A DNA stretch of 45,907 nt from Planctomycetota bacterium (GTDB lineage Bacteria > Planctomycetota > Planctomycetia > Planctomycetales > Planctomycetaceae). The translations under genes and the position numbers were made by a program. Below, one piece after another: positions 27,501 through 35,754 of the stretch. The DNA lies in contig JAQBVJ010000055.1 of the NCBI GenBank assembly GCA_027623235.1, positions 1 to 45,907 on the forward strand. Direction: 5' to 3'. The notes under the pieces are model-generated. The model had not been told where the DNA came from. It was given only the letters and a program-made list of their open reading frames with translations, and made no database searches. How positions within the stretch are numbered: the stretch's first letter is position 1; the number at the start of each line of letters is the position of its first letter.

Positions 27501-29465
27501 GAAATGGACATCCCGCTGGAAGACGCTCACGAATATCGAGCTCTGGTCGACTTCATCAGCGGCGACCTTGACGCTCCGGCCGTCGCGGTTTCGATCGAGG
27601 CGACCGACGCGGTGGCTCACGAAACGGGCGACACAGCGACGTTCACGGTCACCCGCACCGACGCCCTCGCTCTGTGGGATTTGACGGTCAACTACGACGT
27701 CTCCGGTACAGCCAGTCAAGGCGACGACTACTCCGAACTGTCGGGGACGGTCGTCATCCCCGCTGGCGAGATGTCGGCAGAAATCATCGTTACGCCGCTG
27801 CTCGATTCCGAAGTCAGTGGCGACGAGGGCAACGAGACGATCGTGATCACGCTGCTCGATGGCGAGGGCTACGAAGCAGGCACGGCCTCCGCCGAAGCCA
27901 CTCTGATCGACAATGTCTCGTTCTCGATCCCCGACCAGACGATGAGCCACACCGCGAGCTCACTGCAGATCACGCTGCAAACTGAACCCGGCGGCCAGCC
28001 GGCCAGCCACTCGGTGCGGATCGTGCAGAACCTCGTTGCCAATCTGAACGCCGAGCACAACCTGTTCGTCGGCCCCGCCGACTTCGCGTTCAACTGGGGT
28101 GGCCAGCAGGAACGCTGGATTCAGGGCGACGGGGGTTACTACTTCATTCTGCCAAACGGCGAGTTTTCGCAATGGCAGGGCGGCTTTGACAGCAGTCAGT
28201 TGCTCGCCACGCTTGACGTCAGCTACTACGACAACCCGGCATTGATCACAACCGCCGCGACGATTCCCGTTGAATTGACCGTCTCCGGCAGCACACTGAC
28301 CATCATGCCCGCGCTGATCTTTGTGGGTGAGTTCGATGTCGAGCTGACAACGACCGTCGCCGGCACGACCTCCTCGCAGACATTCCATGTCGAGGTCACC
28401 AATCAGGCTCCGACGCTCGGCTCGCTGAGCGAAGTCACGATGACCGCGGGTTCGACGCAGCTTGTCGATCTCTCGTTCGGAGACTCCGACGGCGACCCGC
28501 TCACGGTGAGTGCTCGCGTCGACAGTTCAGAAGCCTCACAACTGGTCGATGAGTTCGGCCTCTACGGCGAAGCGGGCCAGAACGACTGGGGCCTCAACTG
28601 GAGCGGCACGCAGCAGGAACGCTGGTTGCGGGGCGAATACGACAGGTGGTTCTTCCTGCTGCCCGACGGCTCCGTCAATCAGTGGCGAGGCAGCTTCGCC
28701 GACAGCGTCCAGGTCGGATCTGTCTCGACTGATATGTACGAGAATCCGCAACTGCTGCTCGACGCCGAAGGACCAGGAGTTGCCGCCACGATCGTCGATG
28801 GCCAACTGCAACTGATCTCTGCGATGAGAACCGGTACCTTCCAGGTGACGGTCGAAGTCACTGATGAGTTCACAACGACCGCAACGAGCTTCGTCGTGAC
28901 GCTCACCAATGAGGCGCCCGACCTGGACCTCAGCGACATCGAGCTCGCCGCCGGTGACACGATCGAAATCAACCTGCCGACTCTCGATGCTGACGGACAC
29001 GCGCTGTCGTACGAAGTGACCGTGATCGACACTTCCCTCCCGCACCTGGATATCGACTTTGTCGATCAGGGCAGCTTCTACACAAACTACCTCGGTAACA
29101 ACGAACGCTGGCTGAGAGACTCCGCCGGCCAGTGGTACTTCATTCTGCAAGACGGCAATTTCTACCGCTGGGAGGACAGCTTCGATGCCAGCGAGCTGAT
29201 CGCGGAACTCGGCACGGAATACTACCAGGACCCCGGCTTGATTCTGGAACCTCCAGCCCCGGCCGTGACAGCAACGATCGAGAATGGCGTTCTGACTTTA
29301 ATCGGGTCCGCGAGTTTCACCGGCACTTTCGAACTTCGAATTCGAGCCACCGACGGACTTGCCACCGTCGAACAGACGGTCCTCGTTCGATCTGCAATCG
29401 CTGCCGTGTCGGCGAACGCGGAAGGCGTGGACGATGTTTTCGCAAACTGGGGGTACCTGAATTGA
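24579..29465 (+). CDS. Very large secreted protein with glycoside-hydrolase-like core, Calx-beta and W-rich modules
   Basis: 1628 residues from ATG 24579, with GAGG 8 nt upstream; an in-frame GTG at 24567 is the alternative. The basic N-terminus ends in TLEVRQLLAATP (about 48-59), like the planctomycete LEPR-XLL export signature. A concanavalin-like region follows (to about 370), then a SdrD-type B domain (about 375-475). Next comes a region (about 485-1005) reminiscent of clan GH-A barrels, with VEYSNEVW (N761, E762) as candidate acid/base and VTYEGG (E909) as candidate nucleophile. A Calx-beta domain (about 1005-1115) and three Ig-like blocks follow. Each block is interrupted by a W-rich module, near bases 28080, 28585 and 29083, with the pattern ERW...YFILPDG...W...YY-x-P. 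Probably an extracellular polysaccharide-binding or -degrading protein; the catalytic assignment is tentative. Confidence 0.85.
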   Translation: MRQLSEIFARFASNCVRTSRARSAEFAGRKKAKRRVFRGEHAPVLTETLEVRQLLAATPIAGLSDEFDDSATTDQWQRVNKVEGWNADQLNVYDIDATQPGRMVQQPNTAVWYQNYRGPMAFQTVTGDFAFTTQIHISDRDDIGGSDANDVPGDSFFSLAGAMIRTPRDITDALTEWTPGSMADDGTNNGENYIFLSAGYGAGNPDEFALEVKTTRNSDSQLELTSLGPDTNTVNVQLARIGTSVIAMYQLPGQEWQVHRRYSRPDMPATMQVGLVTYTDWEKANDFDPFTQNSTVLVPGMAGDPTPGVAFNPDLTAGFEYARYATPDVPAALAGADLTDPNAVSDAELLSFLGDNTNIIDPGPTATTGSVTGTVFDDRDGNGSQTADEPGLPGVTIYADLNTNGAIDDAEPSVTTDASGQFELADLTLGTHDIRVVLPTGFEAATTGGAAVSVALSEDAALATATFGLSEIVVDPPTENPNAPEMAIGMNLGMVNDWTHSWIFRDAFKLARTFTTRSLNTTTYEFGWNGPPAMDADDWVTSVPADTVNELGETITYWADSILFSQGGNPAGIYRAEWSGEGEMTFGATLLETGTTPDGRNYALLDVAEDQTLFIRITETNPDDYIRDIQLFMPDYAGQSLEMDDWQPGSDESPFHPLFLERLQPFDTLRFMQWQQVNEDDRAVLTAADLRPVTHASQGSTDRSSFNGVSVEYQVQLANDLGANAYFNMPHQADDSYVRAFAEYVRDNIHEDAEVFVEYSNEVWNYAYGFEANAWIGEQQQLPQNAGLSFVDVWAQEARRDFSIWSEVFSGDEDRLTRVAAGQQSNVWLTGQLLERMNGEFDAVSSTSYAGLEAENLDWIDETTTEDDIIDRVLEWAVPWSLSTQAAHVALAEQYTEELGREIDFVTYEGGSHLSAYGTPYADLVQSASESPRFAEVYAALLNGMEQLGVDLHTQYVFTGTGEPSPWGEFGLLHEMDIPLEDAHEYRALVDFISGDLDAPAVAVSIEATDAVAHETGDTATFTVTRTDALALWDLTVNYDVSGTASQGDDYSELSGTVVIPAGEMSAEIIVTPLLDSEVSGDEGNETIVITLLDGEGYEAGTASAEATLIDNVSFSIPDQTMSHTASSLQITLQTEPGGQPASHSVRIVQNLVANLNAEHNLFVGPADFAFNWGGQQERWIQGDGGYYFILPNGEFSQWQGGFDSSQLLATLDVSYYDNPALITTAATIPVELTVSGSTLTIMPALIFVGEFDVELTTTVAGTTSSQTFHVEVTNQAPTLGSLSEVTMTAGSTQLVDLSFGDSDGDPLTVSARVDSSEASQLVDEFGLYGEAGQNDWGLNWSGTQQERWLRGEYDRWFFLLPDGSVNQWRGSFADSVQVGSVSTDMYENPQLLLDAEGPGVAATIVDGQLQLISAMRTGTFQVTVEVTDEFTTTATSFVVTLTNEAPDLDLSDIELAAGDTIEINLPTLDADGHALSYEVTVIDTSLPHLDIDFVDQGSFYTNYLGNNERWLRDSAGQWYFILQDGNFYRWEDSFDASELIAELGTEYYQDPGLILEPPAPAVTATIENGVLTLIGSASFTGTFELRIRATDGLATVEQTVLVRSAIAAVSANAEGVDDVFANWGYLN

Positions 29466-29814
29466 GCGTCCGGCGGACAAAGAACACGGCACCGTCAGAG
29501 TCAGCAAACTCGCCCGTGCCTTGCTGACTCGTCCTTGGCGGACGAGCCAGCCAGACCGTCCGGTCAGTAGAACCGGACGGGTTTTCCGCAACCTCGCAGG
29601 CCGTGCGGTTCCGGCCCGGGACCTGCCCGAGTTGACAGACGGGTTGGTTGTGCCCCGAAACGCGGTGTAGAATTGACCGGGTACTTTGCAGGGATGCTCC
29701 CTTGTCTCGTTCGCCACTGTCTCTTTCTCGACGATCGCCCGCATTCGAATGCCGACCGCTTTGCTGATCACGGATCGGCGGCGGTAATTTCGAATGCGAA
29801 CCCGGAGCCGACTC
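29466..29814. other. Intergenic region with terminator and weak promoter candidate
   Basis: 349 bp between the exoprotein and TPR genes. It holds a hairpin terminator (listed separately) and a weak promoter candidate TTGGTT (29644-29649), 18-nt spacer, TAGAAT (29668-29673), which would suit the downstream gene. I see no gene or RNA in the rest. Confidence 0.4.
29556..29586 (+). terminator. Rho-independent terminator after the exoprotein gene
   Basis: CCGTCCGGT (29556-29564) pairs perfectly with ACCGGACGG (29572-29580) around a 7-nt loop and is followed by GTTTT. It lies about 90 bp after the stop codon on the same strand. Confidence 0.7.
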
Positions 29815-32631
29815 ATGATGCTCAGAGGTTGCCTCGCTGTTGCCCTTACGCTTTCGTTTCTTGCCTCACCGCAGATGACGCAGGCTCAGACTCAGGTCTC
29901 TCCGTACGGCAAAGCCTCGGCGGCTTATAACGCGAAGGAGTATTCGCAGGCCGAGTCGCTGCTCACCGAACTGGTTGAGGCGAACTCGACGGACCCGCGG
30001 GTTTACTACTTCCGCGGCCTGGCACGATTCGCCCTGGGACGCAGCGATGATGCCCGGCCGGATTTCGAAGAGGGAGCCCGGCTTGAAGCGGATGGGGCAT
30101 CGCGACGCAACGTTTCGCGTTCGCTCGAACGGGTTCAGGGGCCTGCGCGGTTGATGCTCGAAAAATATCGGGGCGAGGCGAAACAGGCAGAGAGTCTCAG
30201 TTCGAACTCGACCCGTCGCGCGAAGACGCTGTACTCGATGTACTCGCAGGGCCGAGCGGCGTATTTCGCTGGTGAGCTCGCACAAGCTCAGAAAGTTCTG
30301 GACGAAGTCGTGAAGCAGGGCAGTGAGGATCCGCGAGCTTACTACTTCCGTGGCCTCACGCTGCACGGGCTGGGACGAATCGACGAGGCGAAAGCCGACT
30401 TCGCCCAGGCGGTCACTCTGGAGCTGGACCCGAACAGCCGCATCAATGTGTCGCGGGATCTGGAGCGGGTTCAGGGCGCGGCGCGAGAGGCGCTTGAGTC
30501 TCACCGTGAAGAGAAAATGGAAGTCGCACGCGCCGAACAACGGCAGCGGCGGCGCGACACGATCGCAGCGCTGGCCGCGAGACAGCCAGGCGGCGGCGGA
30601 CTCATCGCCACTTCGGTGCTGCCACGAATCGACACCGGCGGCCAGCCGACCGGCCCCGCCGTCGCGTCCACGACACCGTCGGCGACGAAACCTGGCACCG
30701 GAACAACTGCGACGGCACCTCCGGCACCTGGCATCACAAAGCCGGCAACTCCGGGAGCCGCACTCGACCTTGCCTACCTGCCGCCGAACGCGGCTCTCGT
30801 TGTTCGCGTCAAAGTTCGTGAAATCTGGCAGTCGGCTCTCGTTCGACCGTTTCACGAGAACGATGACGTGAAGATGACGCTGGCTCAGATGAAGCAGATG
30901 ACGGGCCTCGCTCCGGCCGACATTGAATCGGTCACGGCGGGGACGACGGAAGTGGCCGATGAAATTCTCGCCGGGCCGGCCGGAATCGCACAGGGCACGG
31001 CCGACGACGATCTGGTGGTGGTCGTCCGCACGCGATTGCCGTTTGACGAGGCGATTCTGCAGAACCTGCCGATCTTCGAAGCGGCCATGCATGACGGCAA
31101 GTCCTATTTCAAGCCAACTCAGGCGACGATCGATTCCGGCGAGGAATTGCCGAGTGTCTTTCGGGCGGACGCGAAGACTCTGGTCCTCGCGATGGACCCG
31201 GCTCTGCACAAGGCGATGGATCAAGGACCGGTTTTCACTCCGCGACCCGAATTTGATTTCGTCGACACGTCAAAACAAATCGTCATTGGCTACATCCCGG
31301 ACGATGCTGCCGCGTTGACCGGCATGCTGCCGGATCCGGCTCAGGACAGCAGCGGTTCTCCGTCGCTCGAAAAGCTGGTCATCGCGGCGAAGGGCAACCT
31401 GCTCCGCTTTTCCCTGGGGGTCGGCGTGGAAGACGCCGTCGAACTGGCATTCAGTTTTCTCTGCACGGACGACGCTGCTTCGGCCGAGATGAACACCGCG
31501 TTTGCCGGTCTGCTCGACGAGGGCAAAGGAATGCTGTCGCTCGCGAAGGCCGCGATGCCGCCGCAGGTTGGCGGCCTGGCTGACAGTCTGCTGCGGTCGA
31601 TTCGGTCGAATTCCCGCGGCGGCACGTTCACATTTTCGACGAGGATTACTCAGCAGACGATCGATCGAGCGGTCGCAGCCATCGGCGAAATCGGCACGGA
31701 CGTGTTGACGGGCCTCGCGATGAGTGCCGGTGGCCCAGGCCGGCCGGGCATCCCAGGCCCAGGCAGCGGTTTCGGCCCCGCCAAACCAGTTGATCCGCCG
31801 ATGGCGACAGCTCAGGCCCAGAACCTGACAGTCGCCGCGACGGCCAAAGTCAGCAGCACGGTCGATTTCGATTTCGACACGAACAAGGAACTCCCGCGAG
31901 CCATCGAGCTTTTTGTTGACATCACGGGAGCTCAGGCGAAGAAAGCGTCTGGATTTGGTTTCGCCACGATCACTTCGGCCAAAGACGAAAACGGAACGGA
32001 CCTCAAGCTTCGCAAGCAGTTGAATGACCCGTTTGGTGGAGATGGCTTCGAAGTGATCGACCGTGACGACTTTTTTGTTGAGCATCCAGATGAGGGATGT
32101 CGGGTGACATTGAAGATCGATCCGCCAGCGAACGCTCCGACGAAGATCACCGCCGCCGAAGGCATGGTCAAGTTACGAATCATTGACAGCGCGACTCAGA
32201 TTACGGTCGACGACGCGAAGAGTCTGCTAGGCAAAGCGGTCGCCAATGCAGAGCTCACGACTGAGGGCTATGCCCTGAAGCTGGAAGAAGCTGAGGAGAA
32301 GTTCGGCGACATCACGGTCAAGCAGTGGAAGCTCACCTGGACCAACGCGTCGGCCGATCCGAAAATCATCGAAGAACACGGAGCTGGCGGCGGTAAAGGT
32401 CTGCAGAAGCCTCAGATCGTCGATGCTGCCGGAAAAGTCATCTACACATTCGACGGAACGGAGTTCGGCACGGGCGGCGGCCAAAGCAGCTTCGCATGGA
32501 GCATGGCGATTCAGGAAGACACGCCAATTCCGGATGGCGCAAAGCTTCGCTTCAGCATCAATAAAGAGGTCAGCATCGTCGACGTCCCGTTCAAGGTGAT
32601 GGACGTTACGATCGGCAAATCGGACTTCTGA
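29815..32631 (+). CDS. Secreted TPR-containing protein
   Basis: 938 residues from ATG 29815, which has GGAG 7 nt upstream; ATG 29794 would add seven residues. A signal peptide is clear (MMLRGCLAVALTLSFLASPQMTQA). Two TPR-like units follow, each with RxYYFRGLxxxxLGRxDEAxxDF and each ending in the repeated phrase NVSR-x-LERVQG. A Thr/Pro/Ala-rich linker (about 265-315) leads to a long uncharacterised region containing VDLAYLPPNAALVVRVK-type beta segments, which is typical of planctomycete periplasmic proteins of unknown function. The C-terminal 250 residues have beta-rich segments without a family I can name. It precedes the DUF4129 gene by 127 bp. Probably an exported scaffold or carbohydrate/protein-binding factor; no enzyme motif seen. 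Confidence 0.8.
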   Translation: MMLRGCLAVALTLSFLASPQMTQAQTQVSPYGKASAAYNAKEYSQAESLLTELVEANSTDPRVYYFRGLARFALGRSDDARPDFEEGARLEADGASRRNVSRSLERVQGPARLMLEKYRGEAKQAESLSSNSTRRAKTLYSMYSQGRAAYFAGELAQAQKVLDEVVKQGSEDPRAYYFRGLTLHGLGRIDEAKADFAQAVTLELDPNSRINVSRDLERVQGAAREALESHREEKMEVARAEQRQRRRDTIAALAARQPGGGGLIATSVLPRIDTGGQPTGPAVASTTPSATKPGTGTTATAPPAPGITKPATPGAALDLAYLPPNAALVVRVKVREIWQSALVRPFHENDDVKMTLAQMKQMTGLAPADIESVTAGTTEVADEILAGPAGIAQGTADDDLVVVVRTRLPFDEAILQNLPIFEAAMHDGKSYFKPTQATIDSGEELPSVFRADAKTLVLAMDPALHKAMDQGPVFTPRPEFDFVDTSKQIVIGYIPDDAAALTGMLPDPAQDSSGSPSLEKLVIAAKGNLLRFSLGVGVEDAVELAFSFLCTDDAASAEMNTAFAGLLDEGKGMLSLAKAAMPPQVGGLADSLLRSIRSNSRGGTFTFSTRITQQTIDRAVAAIGEIGTDVLTGLAMSAGGPGRPGIPGPGSGFGPAKPVDPPMATAQAQNLTVAATAKVSSTVDFDFDTNKELPRAIELFVDITGAQAKKASGFGFATITSAKDENGTDLKLRKQLNDPFGGDGFEVIDRDDFFVEHPDEGCRVTLKIDPPANAPTKITAAEGMVKLRIIDSATQITVDDAKSLLGKAVANAELTTEGYALKLEEAEEKFGDITVKQWKLTWTNASADPKIIEEHGAGGGKGLQKPQIVDAAGKVIYTFDGTEFGTGGGQSSFAWSMAIQEDTPIPDGAKLRFSINKEVSIVDVPFKVMDVTIGKSDF

Positions 32632-32758
32632 TCTGCGGAGGCGAAGGCCTGTCAATTGGGGTACCATGAGTCAGCGTTGCTGGGCAGACGAAGGTCCTTA
32701 TCAACAACCGTCCTGCGCGATGCAACTCGAACCGCAGCCCGGCTGATTCAAGAACGTC

Positions 32759-34714
32759 ATGGCTCGTCCCAAACTGCAGAAAACTCTGGCTGACTACCTG
32801 GCGATCGGCGTCACACCGCTGCTCATCATGCTGCTTGTCGGCAGCCTGGTGTTCTTTCTGCAGTCGCTGTTTTACAACGGGGGACACGGCACGCGCGTGT
32901 TGTGGATTCTGTTCTGGTTTGTCATCGGAGCCGTTCTTGTCGCGCGGATCGCGATGGAAAGCGGGCGAGCTTACGCGGGCATGTTCACTCTCGCTCTGGC
33001 CGGTGCGACATCACTGGCCATGTTCCGCTTCGCCGACGCGCCACTCGTGCCGATCATCTGCCTGGCAATTATCTGGTGGGCCACAGACAAGCTGACATGG
33101 GACTGCAGTCTCATCGACGATTCCGAAGACGCGTCGGGCGAGGGGCTTCTGCAGGTCGCGGGAGTTGCCGACAGCGCCGAAATGACAGACACATCCGCTC
33201 AAGCGTCGCCAGCGAGCACGGCGGAAAAAGCTCCCGCTGATTCCACCAAATTCCCCGACGCTCATGAAAAGGTGCCGGTGTGGAGGAGGCTGTTTCTGAA
33301 TGAGGCGGAACGGAAAGGGAAGCCGCACGCGCCCGGATTGTGGGTTGTTTACTTCTCGCTGGCCGCGTTGCCGCTGTTCGGGTTTGGCCAGGTGATGCTG
33401 CCTGCCGGTGACGCAACGCGGCGATTCGCGTTTCTGTGCCTGTTCGTTTACGTCGCGTCGGGGCTCGGGCTGCTGATGCTGACGAGCTTTCTCGGACTGC
33501 GGCGGTACCTGCGGCAACGCAATATGCAGATGCCCACATCGATGGCGCTGACCTGGGTGGCCATGGGATCGGCGATTGCCGTCGGCATTCTCGTCGCGTG
33601 CCTGGTGCTGCCTCGCCCGGAAGGCGAGTACGACGTCACGGCGATAATCGACCGTGCCAGCGAAGAAGTTCAGGAGGCGTCCGACTGGGCGTTTGGCGAC
33701 TCGTCCGGCAAGGGCGAAGGTGAGAAATCGGGCGAGGCCGATGAAGACGCAACCGAGGGAGCCGCCACTGACCCGAACAAAAAAGGCAAGCCGGGCGGCA
33801 AAGAAGGCGAGCGAACCGCGCAAGCCGAAAACGCGAAAGACGGTGAAAACGGTAAACAGAAAGGTGGAGAGAAATCCGGCGAGCAGCAGGGTGAGGGCGA
33901 GAAACAGGCGAACAATTCCGAGCCCGGAGAAAACTCCGGCAAGCCTCAGGAAAACGGTGGTGAGCAGCAGAATCAGAAACCCGGCGAGAACGTCGCGCAG
34001 AACGAGAACAAAACCCAAAAGCCGAACGAAAACAAGAAGCCGCAGGAGCCAGGCGAGAAAGGTCAGACACCCGATTCGGATCGCGACGGCGAGAAAGTCG
34101 CACAGAATTCTGGTGAAGGTGAAGGTGAACCACCCAGAGACGGCGAGTCGGAATCGGAAGCCGATTCCTCGCGGCCGGAAACGCCCGAGTCACCTGACCT
34201 CAGCAGCGTGTTCAGCAAGGTCGGCGACCTCTTCAAGTGGATCGTCTACGGCCTCATCGCCGCCGTTGCGATCTTCCTGATCATTCGAAACTGGGCGGCT
34301 ATCTCCCGCTTTCTCCTGAATCTATGGCACGAGCTGTTGAGTATCTTCGGCCGCCGCCCCGGCGCAACGGCCGAGGCCTCCGTCGCTGCGCAGGACACGG
34401 CCGCTCCGCCGCAACCATTTTCCGCGTACTCCAATCCGTTCCAGACGGGAGCGGCTCGAAAGAAGTCTCCCAGCGAACTGGTCCGGTACACGTTCGAGGC
34501 TCTTCAGGCCTGGGCGACTGAAAACAACTGCCCGCGCGAACCGAATCAGACGCCAATCGAATTCGGCCAGCAGCTTCGCGCTTATAAAGTTCCGTGCGCC
34601 GCCGAAGGCCAGGAAGTCAGCCAGCTCTACGCCGAGATCGCCTACGCCAGCCACCGCCCCGGCGCCGAGTCACTGCCGGTCCTGGAAAAGCTGTGGCGAA
34701 AGATGAGTGTGTGA
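32759..34714 (+). CDS. Membrane protein with C-terminal DUF4129 domain
   Basis: 651 residues. The N-terminal third has about six to seven membrane helices in two groups (about 12-120 and 195-290), separated by an acidic loop. A highly charged low-complexity stretch (about 320-470) is made of Gly-Glu-Lys-Asn repeats (KxGExxGE patterns). One more membrane helix follows (about 490-515). The C-terminal 90 residues (SPSELVRYTFEALQAWATENN to the end) match the DUF4129 pattern, a domain commonly linked to transglutaminase-like membrane systems. No transglutaminase gene is present in this window. The charged repeat may act as a flexible extracytoplasmic spacer. Confidence 0.85.
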   Translation: MARPKLQKTLADYLAIGVTPLLIMLLVGSLVFFLQSLFYNGGHGTRVLWILFWFVIGAVLVARIAMESGRAYAGMFTLALAGATSLAMFRFADAPLVPIICLAIIWWATDKLTWDCSLIDDSEDASGEGLLQVAGVADSAEMTDTSAQASPASTAEKAPADSTKFPDAHEKVPVWRRLFLNEAERKGKPHAPGLWVVYFSLAALPLFGFGQVMLPAGDATRRFAFLCLFVYVASGLGLLMLTSFLGLRRYLRQRNMQMPTSMALTWVAMGSAIAVGILVACLVLPRPEGEYDVTAIIDRASEEVQEASDWAFGDSSGKGEGEKSGEADEDATEGAATDPNKKGKPGGKEGERTAQAENAKDGENGKQKGGEKSGEQQGEGEKQANNSEPGENSGKPQENGGEQQNQKPGENVAQNENKTQKPNENKKPQEPGEKGQTPDSDRDGEKVAQNSGEGEGEPPRDGESESEADSSRPETPESPDLSSVFSKVGDLFKWIVYGLIAAVAIFLIIRNWAAISRFLLNLWHELLSIFGRRPGATAEASVAAQDTAAPPQPFSAYSNPFQTGAARKKSPSELVRYTFEALQAWATENNCPREPNQTPIEFGQQLRAYKVPCAAEGQEVSQLYAEIAYASHRPGAESLPVLEKLWRKMSV

Positions 34715-34807
34715 GACGCGGCATCCGTCCCACAAATGCCTCGATTTCCGACAGCCAGGCGATGGGCGAATGGGGGCTCCACAAATCTGGATGATCAGCA
34801 GTCGCGA

Positions 34808-35365
34808 TCAAGTATCGGCGAGTTGCCCAAGTGCGGTCGTCACTTCTGCAGTGAGGTCAGGCTGGATGTGCCGATAGTAGTTCAACTCCAGAACGTTGTT
34901 GATGACCGCTTTTTCCTGTGCATCATCGACAGTCTGTTTTAAGATCAGATCGTGGTCGTAAAGCCATTGAGCAACCTCGCACCAGTACCAGAGAGGGGCA
35001 CCATCGGTGATGTGGCAAACTGGAGGCGGGAAGGCACCAGGACCACGAATTCCGGTGATGTACTGATGCACGAGCTGGCGTGAACGGCCGATAAGGCGCC
35101 CAATGTCCGCCTGGCTGACCAGGTCACACTCATCCACACGTAGTTCCTCAATTCCCGCTCGCCGTACGTCCTGAATCGCGCTGATAATTGCATTCTTCAT
35201 GGACAGCGCCGACCGGCAGAACGTCAACACAACCCGTCCGTATTCCAGGCTGATTGTTGCGTCGTCGCAGCCAGCTTCGAACAACGCGTTTTCAAGGTCG
35301 GTGTCGATTGCATCCACATGCTCGCAAAGTAGCGTGAACTCGAATTCTCTTGTGCTGTCGCTCAT
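34808..35365 (-). CDS. HTH partner of a HicA-like protein (possible antitoxin)
   Basis: 185 residues. The N-terminal half (5-75) has the strand-helix alternation of a small alpha/beta domain (FEFTLLCE, ATISLEYGRVVLTFCR, NAIISAIQDVRRAGI). The second half has a helix-turn-helix with SQADIGRLIGRSRQLVHQYITGIRGPG (84-110), then FPPPV and a conserved-looking LWYWCEVAQWL. Such HTH proteins are found next to small HicA-type genes. The start overlaps the stop of the upstream small gene by 4 bp (ATGA), which indicates translational coupling. Antitoxin and autorepressor function is inferred from this arrangement. Promoter and operator are expected upstream of the small gene, beyond 35613. Confidence 0.78.
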   Translation of the reverse strand: MSDSTREFEFTLLCEHVDAIDTDLENALFEAGCDDATISLEYGRVVLTFCRSALSMKNAIISAIQDVRRAGIEELRVDECDLVSQADIGRLIGRSRQLVHQYITGIRGPGAFPPPVCHITDGAPLWYWCEVAQWLYDHDLILKQTVDDAQEKAVINNVLELNYYRHIQPDLTAEVTTALGQLADT

Positions 35366-35613
35366 GCAGTTTCCCCTTCATCCTCTGGCATCGGATGCGG
35401 ACACGAATCAATCTTACGCCGTACCTGCCGTGCATGATTCTCAGGGACCCGTGGCGTTGACCAGAGACTGATCATGCACCCGTCCCGTGTGGCGTGCGGG
35501 CAGTAAATCCTTCCCCATGCGTGTCCGCTGACTTTTTCGAAGCGCCACCCAAGTGACTCGGCATACACAACTGCCGCTTCGATGTGCTTGTTGGAGTGCC
35601 GATTCCGTGCCAT
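35362..35613 (-). CDS. HicA-like small protein (possible toxin)
   Basis: 83 residues, basic. The pattern IEAAVVYAESLGWRFEKVSGHAWGRIYCP resembles the HicA mRNA-interferase fold (small double-stranded RNA-binding type): a helix, GW, then a strand with a Gly-His pair. His31 sits where the catalytic His of HicA is found. The second half (GCMISLWSTPRVPENHARQVRRKID) resembles the HicA tail with a loop followed by a C-terminal helix. It is the first gene of a two-gene unit with the HTH gene, overlapping it by 4 bp. Toxicity is inferred. Confidence 0.7.
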   Translation of the reverse strand: MARNRHSNKHIEAAVVYAESLGWRFEKVSGHAWGRIYCPHATRDGCMISLWSTPRVPENHARQVRRKIDSCPHPMPEDEGETA

Positions 35614-35736
35614 TTATCTACCCTATCTTCGACTGTTGACGAGTGTCAAGCAAAGCGAAAATCCAGGCAACATTGAGTTTTGGTGACCCTGACGTCCTTC
35701 ACCAGTCAGGAGCCCCAGAACAAAGGCTCGCCTCTC

Positions 35737-35754
35737 GGCCGAGCAAGCTCGGCC
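35737..35754. repeat. Perfect hairpin at the end of the mutase-like gene
   Basis: GGCCGAGC (35737-35744) and GCTCGGCC (35747-35754) form a perfect 8-bp stem with a 2-nt loop, touching the stop codon of the minus-strand gene. There is no strong T-run, so it is more likely a REP-like palindrome than a classic terminator, though it could still end or stabilise transcripts. Confidence 0.5.

Noticed and set aside
32666..32746. 26-codon open frame between the TPR and DUF4129 genes, with GGGG upstream of its ATG
   Set aside because: Too short and without recognisable features; cannot be separated from chance.
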